In this document: in pieces, positions 40,501 to 53,132 of the stretch
Layout: each line of letters opens with the position of its first letter
How positions within the stretch are numbered: the stretch's first letter is position 1
Source: Sapria himalayana
Lineage: Eukaryota; Streptophyta; Magnoliopsida; Malpighiales; Rafflesiaceae
Direction: 5' to 3'
Length of the DNA: 64,000 nt
Assembly (NCBI GenBank): GCA_029783825.1
Contig: JAREIK010000343.1
Coordinates: forward strand, 1,320,001 to 1,384,000
Position numbers and translations under genes: made by a program
The notes under the pieces: generated by a model
Seen by the model: only the letters and a program-made list of their open reading frames with translations
Told to the model about the DNA's origin: nothing
Databases searched by the model: none

Positions 40501-43500
40501 GATGCCTAGCAGGCAACAAGATGTTAATAGTTTTTGTTTGTCCACGAGACTTAAAATATCAAAAATTTCCGACAGATATGAGATACTGAGATACTATTAG
40601 AATTATACTTATTTTATATTAGAATTATATATTGGTTTTCAACACGTGATATTCGATTACGTTAATTGTAAGAATGACGAACTTATTATTTATAATTTAT
40701 ACTATGATACAAGAATTTTTTTTATGAAAAATTTGAAGATTTTTTATGACACAATAAAGATGTGTTTGTTTATGTATACTTTCATCACTTATATTGTACT
40801 TGGATGCATATATAATATTAATAACATATTTAGCAAGTATAGACCATTCATTTAGTATTATGTAGAGGTGTCAAACGGGCCGGCCCAGCACGGCACGGCC
40901 CGTGGGCACGGCAAGGCCGTGCCGTGCCGTGCCGGCCCGCTCGGGCACGGGCGCACGGCAAGGCAGGGCAGGCGGGGCGGGGCGGGTCGGGTCTGTTTGG
41001 ACCCGACCCGCGGTCTTTTTACCGGGGGCGGGGCCCGGTTGGGTCACGAGTCACGACTCAGTGAGTCGTGACCGTGAGTCGTGACTCGTGACTCGTGACT
41101 CGTGAGTCGCGACTCACGAGTCACGACTCAGGCACGCGGGCCGACGTGCCGTGCCAAGGCACGAGTCGTGCCGGGCACGGCCCGGCACGTGGTTTGTGCG
41201 GACGGGCCCGGCATGGGCCCGGGCACGTTTTTTTATCGTGCCGGGCCGGCCCAGGCACGGCCGAACCGTGCCGTGCCTCGTGCCGGGCCGGGCCGGCCCG
41301 GCCCGTTTGACACCTCTAGTATTATGATTGTATATTAGAAATTAAATATTTAAAATATTTGTTCTTCATTTTAACTTTATATTGCTTGGTTGCATGAATT
41401 GATCATATGCTTAAGATGAAAGAGGTAGAAAATATATTAAGATATATATTGATTTGCATGAATTAAGCAGATAAAATTAAAAGTTTTATTTATGAAAAAT
41501 TAATTGACATGTTTATATATTATTATACTAGGTATAATAGTTACGGTGAGGCTCCGAGTATGGATATAAATATCATATTTAAAAATGATAAATTTTTTAG
41601 TTAGTTAGTTAGGGAAGAATAATGAGGTGATACGTCAAATAAGAGCTGAGTATCTTAGTACTTAGATATTGATGACTGATTTATTCTTTAATATGATGAT
41701 AATAAAACTTTATATATTTTGTGTTGGTAAAAATTATATGAATCCACCTATTCTGTGCTATCTAATATGATACGTGATTCATTGATATTATTAGTGTTTA
41801 ATATAATATTAGAATCTATTTTTTTTTATGATATCTTATATTATTTTAGATATGAGATTGAGATTGTAACTAGATATCATAAATATACTTACATGCATGA
41901 TGAACCAAAAAGATTTAAGGCTAGACATTAATGATAAAGAAAAAGAGTTTATGGTGAATGATGACTCATGATATATTGAGATTGAGGATATTAAGTTTAT
42001 GGCGAATGATCACTAGTAATACCTTTAAATGCATACATGATAATAACGATCTATATTTATATCCATACTACCATATGACGAATATGGATTGATGATGATG
42101 ACTTTTGTTATTTTGAATTATTTTTTTTTCATACGATATAATATTTTGTTTAATTTTTTATTTTTGTTGGTTATATTTTATGTTATTTATCATATTAATA
42201 TTATGTTTAAGAATTATTTTTTTTATTTGAGTGATTTTTATTTTTATTTTTCCTAAATATAAAATTAAAATTTTTAAAGTATTTTAATCACACACATTCA
42301 ATTTAGGCTGGACATTGCCCTTCCCAAAATTGGCACTACCCATTATGACCCGAAACGTCATAGCATGGCCTAGCACAAATCTGCTTGTTTGCGTGCCAAT
42401 TGGGCCATGTGGTGTCTAGTAAAATAGATGTCAAACCATGCAATTGTGTTGTGACAAGCATGTCACAGTGGCATGATCGGGCTATACAAAAATGAGTCGT
42501 GCTTCCAATACACAACATATTTGACACTGTTAGATGACTATCACACTCCTAGTGCATAAAATTGTTCTAAGACTTTTTTTTATGATAAAATATATTATTT
42601 ATAATTTTATTATCAATTAAATATTATCTTTTATTTTTTTGGGCTGTATTCTATATTGAATTTTATATTTAGGAGATTTTTTTTATTTTCTACTCAAAAC
42701 TTTGAGTATATTTATTTAGTTCATAATTTCTCTCTGTGTAGGCATAAGTTGCTAGCTTGTGTCATCAAGTGTAATTTTTTCTAGTACTATAGTATTCAAA
42801 AGGAGTACATGTGATACTTACCAGAGGTCATGAAGATTATTACGAGTGTTGTGCCAGACATGATATGATGACATGATTGGACCACACAAAAATGTGTCAT
42901 GCTTCTAATACATGACATATTTGACACCTCTAGATAGAGGTATCAAATGGGCTGGGTGGCTCAAGCACGCCCGGAGGCCTGGTCTGGTTTAGCCTTGCCT
43001 GGTACTGCATGGCACATTTTGGAACCGTGCTGCGGGTTGGGCTGGACCGACCCTTGGCATGGTTAGTGTCGTGCCGGGCAGGCACAACTCATGTGCTTGA
43101 CCCGATGGCATGATAACCTGGATTGGGGACCAAGCTGGATTTTTTTAAAATTCAACTGTAAAAATTACGTATACCCCGGTCCAAGCACGACTCGGTCCGA
43201 ATTGGGTATGTGCCGAGCATGGTATGGAGGCTTGATTGAGCCACCAAAAAAATTGTTCGTCCTGGTCCGATCCATTTGACACATCTACCTCTAGACGACT
43301 ATCTCACTTCTAGTGCATAAAATTGTTCTAATATTTTTTTTATGAAATTTTATATTATCTATAATTTTTAATCAATCAATTTTTTATTTTATTGGGTTGT
43401 ATTTCATATTGAATTTTATATATATGAGATTTTTTCATTTTCTACTCAAAATTTAAGTATATTTATTTTGTTCATAATTTTTCTCTGGGTAGACATAAAT

Positions 43501-46500
43501 TGTCTATTCTTGCTTTCGAGTACAATTTTCTTTGGTACTCTAGTTAGTATTCAAAAGGATTACATGTGATACTTACTAGTGGCCATGAAGATCATTATGA
43601 GTGTTGTGTCAGGCACAATATGGTAATATCTTTGAGCCATACAAAAATGGGTCATGCCACTAATACGCGACATATTTTACATTTCTAGATGACTATCACA
43701 CTTCTACATAAAATTGTTCTAAGACTTTTTTTTTTTGATAAATTATATTATTTATAATTTTTTAATCAATCAAAAGTTATTTTATATTTTCTTGGGCTGT
43801 ATTCCATATTGAATTTTATACATAGGAAAATTTTTTCATTTTCTACTCAAATTTAAGTATATTTTGTTCATAATTTTTCTCTAGGTAGACATAAGTTGCA
43901 TGCTTGTGTCATCAAGTATAATTTTTTCTAGTACTCTAGTATTCAGAAGTTCATGTAATGCTTATCAGAGGTCATGAAGATTATTATAATATTGTGTCAG
44001 GTACGATATGGTGGCATGATCGGGCCACACAAAAATGGGTTATGCCTCCATTACACGACATATTTGAAACCTCTAGATGACTATCACACTTCTACTACAT
44101 AAAATTATCCTAAGGATTTTTTATGATTAATTATATTATTTATAATTTTTTAATTAATCTAATATTATTTTTTATTTTCTTGGACCGTATTCCATATTGA
44201 ATTTTATATCTAGGAGATTTTTTTATTTTCTACTCAAAAATTTCAGTATATTTATTTTGTTTATAATTTTTCTCTGGGTAGACTTAAGCTGTATATTCAT
44301 GCTATTAAGTGTAATTTTCTTTGGTAATCTAGTATTCAAGAGTACATATGATACTTACCAAAGGTCATGAAGATCATTATGCATGTTGTGGCCGACATGA
44401 TATGATGGTATGATTTGACCACACAAAAATGAGCAATGCTGCTAATACATGACATATTTGACACTTCTAGATGACTATCACATTTTTATTGCATAAATTT
44501 GTTTTAAGATTTTTTTTTATAATAAATTATATTATTTATATTTTTTTAATCAATCAAATATTATTTTTTATTTTCTTGGGTTGTATATCATATTGAAATT
44601 TATATCAAGTAGATTTTTTTTTTATTTTCTATTCAAAAATTTGAATATATTTATTTTGTTCATAATTTTCTTCAGGTAGATATAAGTTGCCTGCTTGTGC
44701 TATCATGTACAATTTTCTCTAATATTCTAGTATTCAAAAGGAGTATATGTGATACTTATTAGAGATCATGAAAATTGTTACGAGTGTAGATATGATGTAT
44801 TTTAAGGACTTGTCTTTTTTTAATGACTTGATTTAAGAGAATACACAGTCAGACTTCATAATGATAGAGTCGCCCCATTATTTAGTTGTTATTCACAGAA
44901 ACCTCCTTAACCCAATACTATGACTATAATTTGCTTTTAGAAGAGTAGTGAGGCAACTCTTGAGGATAAGTGTCAGGAAGATGAGCCCAATGTGAGTGTT
45001 CCTTGAGATATGAGATACCAGTCTTACCAAGAAAGAGAGATGGATCTTGGAAGACTTCATGATTCTAGCATAAAGATATATATGAGATGGATATGTCCAT
45101 ACTCTCACCTAGGAGATGTCTGACTGTGTATTCACTTGTGAGTTTTTGTTCTCTCTTGGTATCTGCAAGATTTTAGTATTTTGTTTGAGGTACTTAGTCA
45201 TCCATGATGATGACATGCTATGTTGGATGAACTAAATGTAATCATTTCAAATTTATATATGTGATTTTATTTTGAAGCCTTTAGGTAAGTTCATAGTTAG
45301 ATGCAAGTGAATGCATAAGGTGAAGATTGGATTTGAATGGAAGTTTGACATGCTTAAGGCCATATTGATAGCTAGAGAGTTTACAAACTTATGACATGAA
45401 TTATTAAGATATTTTTTTACTAGTAGTCAAGATGATTATATTTGATTTTTATTTTTAGTAATTATTTTTTTCATTGGGATTGTATAATTGGTTATACAAT
45501 CCACATGTATTGGATTGTATAATTGGTATAATTGATTATTTTTAAAATTTTGATAAGCAGACTCACATAGATTTAATTTTCAAGATTCTCCAACATGTCA
45601 ATAGATGTGTCAACCGGGCCGGCCCGGCACGGGAAAATTCCGTGCTCGGGCCCGTGCCGTGCCCGGGACAGGCACGAGCCTTGCCGTGCCTGGCCCGTGT
45701 CGTGCCTTGCCTGACCCGACACGGTTCGGTCCGTGGCATGGCATACCAGCACGGGTTTGTCTCATGTCAGGTGTCCCTTGAGCCCGACCCCGCGATGGCC
45801 CCTCCCGCAAAAAAGACCGCGGGTCGGGTCTGATTCGACCCGACCAGCGGTCCCCCGAATCCCGAACCGTATGGACATGCCAGCCCAAGCAGGCCAAGCA
45901 AGGCACGACATGGCCCGCCGTGCCTGCGGGCCATGCCGGGCCCGTATATTTTAAACAATGCTGGGCCTGGCACGCTCGTGCTAAAAAAACGGGTAGGCTG
46001 GCCCGGCCCGGCCCAGCCCGGCCCAGCCCGTTTGACACATCTACATGTGAAGATGATTTTAGGATATGTGATTTCATTCATAGATCATAAATATATTTTG
46101 ATAGACACATACTTAGATTCTAACTATGCTCTAATTATTTCAAAGAAGATATCTATCATATAGTTTTGTATTTTTATTTTTGAGAAAATCTTATTTTTTA
46201 AAATAATAATAAACCATTGTTAATTGGATAGTAGGTGCGTTATGCTATATTTTCTAATTTCAAGGTCCAGATTTATAGGATTTTGGAAACATGTCAAAGT
46301 TAGTTTTTATGTTTTCTTTGGGGTAGATTACCATTTACCTAAATTAGGTTTTGGTTTTGGGAAGCCTTAATTATATTTTGAGTGATAGATTTGTATTTTT
46401 TGATTATTGATTTGTTTCAGAAGTTATGATATGTCATTAATATGTAGACCTATAAGATTTTTTATACAATACACATATTATTAGAAAAAAAATGATATAT

Positions 46501-49140
46501 TAGAGATAAATGTTGATAATTATTTACATAGTGGAGGCCAAGAGAATGAGAGTATATTATTAAGGGAGATAAGTTGATTATTAGAGTCATGTAGTAGCAT
46601 GTAGAATTTACCTATCATGATATTTACTATGGAGGAGTATATAAAATTTTTTTTCTAAGGTAACCAACATTTCTAATTCTTCATGTATTATTGAGTTTGT
46701 TACTTGTATTTTTAATTCAAACATTTGAATTGTCGACCCCGGAGCCAACACATTACTAGCAATCATTTCTATCTCATTATTTTTTTTCTTACTCATTGAA
46801 TATTGTGGTAGCTAATAATAATTCTTCTAAATTTAGTGGATAAGAAAATATTGAACTAGATTTATTATTTTTTTTTTGTATATGTTATTATTCTATTAAT
46901 CTATTTTTTAAGTTTTATTTCTAGATAATTTAATTTTGACTTTATTTTTTTTACTGATATCTATTTTTAGGATTAAAAGATTTTTGACTTGTTTATTTAT
47001 TACTAACTAAATTGAGAATTTATTATTCTATTCTTAGGGGATCTTTTACTTGGTCATCTTTCACTAACAAGTGAGAATGAGTAAGGACTTATTGAAGCTA
47101 ATATATTCTAACGTATGTGAATTTGTATAAATGAGAATTGTGAGGAATTCAAGTAATTTTTTACTTCTATCGATTATTATTCTTGGTTTAAATGAATGTA
47201 TATTTTTTCGTTCTACATCTAGAGGTGTTAAACGGGTTATGCCTTGTTGATACACTCCATTTTTTTAGGCTTAGCCAGGCCACTAGGCAGTGTTTGGCGC
47301 GACACACTTTCTAGGATAATCCATGTCTTTTAAACAACTCTAAAAATGAGAAGCCCGATACAACTATAAAAATAGGTAGCTCGGCATGTCCCGTTGACCC
47401 TATCGTTTGCATGCGTCGTCCCCAACTATGTCAGGTCATGCCAAGTTGGGTTAGGCTTGGCCAACCTAGCTTGAATTCTTTCCAAATCCAAACTAGCCTA
47501 GTTTGGCAACATGGGTTGTAACTGCCTTGCATGGGCTGGCTATGCCATGCCAGGTTGGGTCATGTCTTGCTGTGTCTCTTGTGACATGTAGGCTAGAAAG
47601 ATTGGTCTAGGGTGGCTTGAGCTGTGTCGTGGGTAGGCGCAACCACTATCCCAACATCGCCATGATTTTGACATGGTTTTGGACTATGTTGTGTCGGGTT
47701 AGACATGATATTTTTGTCTTGTTCCTGGTGTTGTGCATGGGCTACCTGGTCTAGTTGACATATTTATATAAATCATAAATATTTTTTTTTGTTTTTTTAT
47801 AAAATATTAATTAATTTAATAAAACATAAAAAAATAGGAGTGATATTACATTAAAATACCATCTATTGGCATTGATTTTTTTTTTTTGTATAATTGAATG
47901 ATATTTTTTGTACTAGAGATGGTGAATTAAATCATTTGATTTAAAAAATATCTTTATTTACCAATTCAGAAGAATATTCTTGAGATGTTCAAATATTTTC
48001 TTAGGATAAATGTGATATAGTCTACATGATAGATTGTGCTGTCATAAAAGAAATTTAGTTGATTCTCTTACAAAGATTAATATTTTGAGTTGTATTTTAG
48101 TAAAAATTTTAATAGATTAAGTTATTGATTTTATAACACAGAAAAATTATCTGGAATATGACTATCTGATTATCACTAGATCATATATATATATATATAT
48201 ATCTTATGCAATCAGTATACTTAATATTTCCTAAATTTTCTATCACATATTTATTCAAATATAATTTTTTGTATGTTGAGGTATGTGAAGAAGTCTCTTG
48301 ATCTTGATATTTCTTTCAATGAGCACAAATATTTGAGCTGAGCTTTAGCTTGTATCGAGAAAATATCAATACGATAGCATGAAAAATTCTTGATATTTTT
48401 AAAGAGAGTGAGAGATATGATATTTTTTAAAGAGAAGTCTAACATATTCTTTTCAAAAAATAATAACTATATTAGTGGTTTAGTTCTATAGAGATCAATG
48501 ATTGAGTCTCATAGTCTTTTTTGTTGTTGATATTTACAACTTTATGTTTATTTATGTTTAGTTTGTCTTTTGATGGGATTAACTAACTTATGAGTTGTCT
48601 TAATTAACTTTTGTATGTTATAAAATAATATTTATATGATGATTTTGTTGAATGTTATATTTTTTTGATTGTTTGGATATTCATACGGTATCAAAGTCAA
48701 AAACCTAGTGTCTGCAAGTAATAACATGCACTATAGCAACACAATGCGCACAATAGTGACTATAGCGGTGAAGGAAGAAGCGCATGATTTGGTGCTTTGT
48801 GGCCAACATCACACTCCCATGGTGTGCGATGGGCATTGATACCCATTGCATCAATGGCGTGAGAGTAGGCTGTCATTGGAAAATCTCACTATATAGGTGG
48901 AAAGAGCATTTTTGGTAGTAATTGTTTGGGTAGAACATATTCGTCGCATGTGATTTTACATTGGAAATTTGGTGCATGAAGATTGCATCCAATTAAGGTT
49001 TTAGTTTGTGAAATCCTAATTTTGACATTGGCAACATAATTTTCAAAAAAAAAAAAAAAGTTTTAGAGATCTTAATTTTAAATTTGAGGATAGATTAGTA
49101 TTAGTATTTTAAATTATGCAAATCTTAATTTTGATTTGAG

Positions 49141-49188
<48 letters not shown>

Positions 49189-52100
49189 ACAATAATTTGA
49201 GAGATGTGGTTTGAAATTAATAGACGAGATTTCAATCTAGTGTACACATTATAAGAGGATGAGCACATTAAAAATATTTATTGAGTATTATTTTCAAAGA
49301 GGGAGTCCAATAGTTTTATACAATATTAAAATTGATATGCTGACTACTAACATTATCTATGGTTCTTCACATAGTTTATTCATTTTGATGCTTGTATTTA
49401 TTATAAAAACATATATATAATTTTTATTTAAGACTAATAAATATTTTTTTTTAGATATTATGAGTTATGTCACTTGTACTCAGATTTTAGACTTCTTGAA
49501 TATATATACACAAGTCAGTACTCACATTATTAATAATTCTTTCTTATTTATTTTATATGTATATATATATATATTTGAAAATATTTTCTAAACAAGTGAC
49601 AAATCCTTTAAAGCTATTGGATATGACTGTATTTAATTTTGTTATTTATTTTTTTATTGTAATATTTATATATATTTTTTCTGTTAATTTATTTTTGATA
49701 TTTTTACTTATTTTTAGTTATTTAATTTTAATTTTATTTTTATTTCTATTAACATTTATTTTTGATATGAAAGATTATGAGAAAGCTTTCATTTAAAATG
49801 GAGCATAATGGATTATATGTTTTCTTTTATTTGCTAAGTTTTTTTTTTTTTGTAGATATTTAAGTATGATGAACTATTTACTTGTATATTTTCAATTTGA
49901 TCACTCATTATTATTCATGCTGAGAATATTTTATCTAAATCTTAAAGATATTTTTACTATAGAGTGTGATACATGTTAGTTTGCAAAATATACTAGAACT
50001 TTATATCTTGCATGTCAGTCTAGTGTGAGTAAATATCTATTTAATCTAATAGATCCAGACTTATAAGTATCTAGTATATATGTGATCAAATAGAGCTTTA
50101 AGTATTTTATTATTTTTATTAATAAATGAGTTTAACTTTTTTATGATTGGTTACACATTTTTTTTTTATTTTTTAGATATTTATAAAATGATAAAAAAGT
50201 TAATTTGAAAAAAAATATTTAAAAATCAATGATAATCCATTATAATACATGTCAGACAAATTTAACTCTTATGTTTGGATTACATGATATTGCATTAGAA
50301 TTCTTGTGTTGGTATATTTTCATCGAATTAGATAATTAAAATAAAAAATATGCATTTGATTGAGATGGTTTAAATATTTCAACTTGTGTGATATATTATG
50401 AAATATTTTTGGGGAGATTTGATTTTAATTATAAGTTATTTTATCAATCAGACTCTTTTATTTTTTTTAGTTTGTCTTTTTAGATTTTGTATTATAAGGA
50501 AAGTTTGTTTAGCTTGTCTTATAATTTTAATGAATATTTGTTTTAATCTTGTTTTTTTTTTTTTCAGGACAGGATAAGCTGGTACCTATGACTTTAAGAT
50601 TCTTTGGATACCCTAGTATTCAAAGAGGTCACAAATATTTTTTATCAGGTATTGGTAAAATTTTAAAGAGTGTTGATATTACCTTTTTGAGTGATTAATT
50701 TTTTAATGAGTTTTGTAAGAGTGAGTCAAAATAGTTATATATAGATTCATTACTTTTCCTTTCTCATATATAGTCCTACCTAAGCCACTAGTTAATAGAC
50801 ATAGTCATCATCGGTTATATCTGAAATCATCATATCTATCAATAAATATATATTAAGTTGATCCTGGAGAGAGAGTGAAGTTTCTTAAAAAGAAAATTTT
50901 TTTAAGGTTTAGATTACATAAAGGTTCGCAAGTCTACCAATGTGCAACTGCAAACTCATGTTGAATTAGAAATTGATAGACTTGAGACTTGACCATTTAA
51001 TACTTAGAATTTTTTCGAGGAGAATGAGACTTATCAAGCCTGTTTAGATTAGAGATTTAGTTACTGAGGAGCCAAGTGATCATACAATTTGTCTCTTTAA
51101 TTATGATATTTTGATTCTTCTTTAGAAGAGACATATGCGTTGTGCTCAGTATTTGATTTCACAAGTTTTGTAACTCTTTCTTATTTTTTTGTTGTATTTA
51201 CTATTTTTCTTGACTGCACTAAGATAGTAAAGTTTCTTTCTATGATATTATCTGATCTAGGGTGACGTAAAGTCATGATATCAAAAATTAATATCCTCCA
51301 CTCTAATGAGAATTGAGAACTTGTACCATGATTTTTGTGAATATATGTTGTTCGTTGATTACTATAAAAATATGTCTAGATAGAAGGTAGACTACCTTAT
51401 GTTGAGATTCATTGTGAGAGAGTTCACCTATACGCCTGGTGTGAATTACTAGGCTATTTTTTCTCAAGTAATCAAGATAATTTAAATATAAATTTTTATT
51501 TTACTGGCAGCATATCATATATGAAGAATATACCAACTAGATGTGAAGAATATATTTTTTCTCGATCTACTTTAGGAGGGAGTATCTATAAAACAACTGC
51601 CTGTGTTTTCACCTACACAGTCAGATACAACTTGCATATTGTGGAAGACTTTAAATGAATTGAAATAGTTATCGAGAATTTGTATCACTAGATTTTCACA
51701 TGCATCCATTTCATTTAAGTTATATAAGTATGTTATAATTTTTTTTTTTTTTTTTGAGACATAAATCACAATATTTTTTTTTTTGATTATTACGTCTTCT
51801 CTTATTGCAAGAACATATTGAAATGAATTTCTCTTTTTGTTAGATGAAATAACATGGTGGTTGGCTACTCCAAGACTAAATTATATGAGTCTTGTGATGG
51901 ATGTTTGACTTGATATGGTAATTTTGATAGAGTAGGAAAAATTTGCCCACCCAACATTTGGCTCTTGAAATGTAAATAGAGTACCATATTAGTGTCGGAT
52001 GTTGTGCTTCTAGATTGAGTATAAAGTAAATAGATGAGTTACTTCATACTTGTTAATTATGTTATGTCATGGACATGGATATCCTATTGTGAATATGTTT

Positions 52101-53093
52101 CACTTTTATAAATCTCACTTTGGTAATAGTAGATGCGTTGCTGTGATGATGAATTTTTCTAAGGAAAAAAAAAAGAGAGAAAATTCAATTTTGGACTATC
52201 TATTACTATCTTTAACAAAACAAAATGATTTAAGCAACACATATTTAGCGAAATTGAAAAATGGCCATTTAATTGATATTGTTCTTCATTGATGGTTAGT
52301 GATCATCAACTGTGGAAACACTCATTAGTGCCAATGAGCCATTATTTAAAAAAAAATAAAAAATAAATAAAAATAAATAAAAAATAAATAGAAATGAAAA
52401 GTAAGAATATGAATACTCTCAATGAATAATCTAGTGTGATACATGTCATGTGCTTAACACAAACTCCTCTCTTTTATTTGAGCTTCTGAGAAGTCATCAT
52501 CATAGAAATACAAATTAAGAAGGTGATAGGCATATCCTTATCACACTCACACAACTCAAAGCAATAATAGGCTAAGATTGGTTGTTCATTTCTTGCCATG
52601 CTTTTTAAGTTAGGGCGCAATTTTATTTCTTTGACTTCATTTCTTCTCATTGTTTTTAGTTATGCATTCGATTTGCTTTGTTCATATAATGGGTACATCC
52701 CTTGTTTTTAGTCATACTTTTTTTTTTGATAATCATGGGTATTGTCGAGCCATGTTAGGCATCTCGACTATTTCAATGATGGGAATGACCCCACCCCATG
52801 AACCATCCGCTCGACCAAGCCCATGTGGGTCAGGTGGAAGTTATACTTACAAGAATGAACGTGTATATGTGGTGCATATGAAATTATTTGATTTTTCTGA
52901 GCTGTCTCTGCGGTGTTTCTTTTCTACATGGTGAGGGTTTAGGAATCTGACCTTCCTTAATGGCAGGTGGTGCCCATGGAAAATTTAAATGGCCGCAAGC
53001 TAGTTGAAGATGGCGATCTATGTGAGAGGCGAAATGGTGGTATTTTACAATTTTTTCGATGACTGTTCTTAATGGGGTAAAAATGCTGACTTG

Positions 53094-53132
<39 letters not shown>

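Noticed and set aside
42440..44790. Possible CRISPR-like or satellite-only array
   Set aside because: Units are long (~393 bp), contiguous, without spacers, and carry a transposon end; it is a eukaryotic tandem repeat.
52650..52934. 95-codon frame immediately before exon 5
   Set aside because: Wrong frame for the carboxypeptidase, ends before the acceptor, no recognisable domain.
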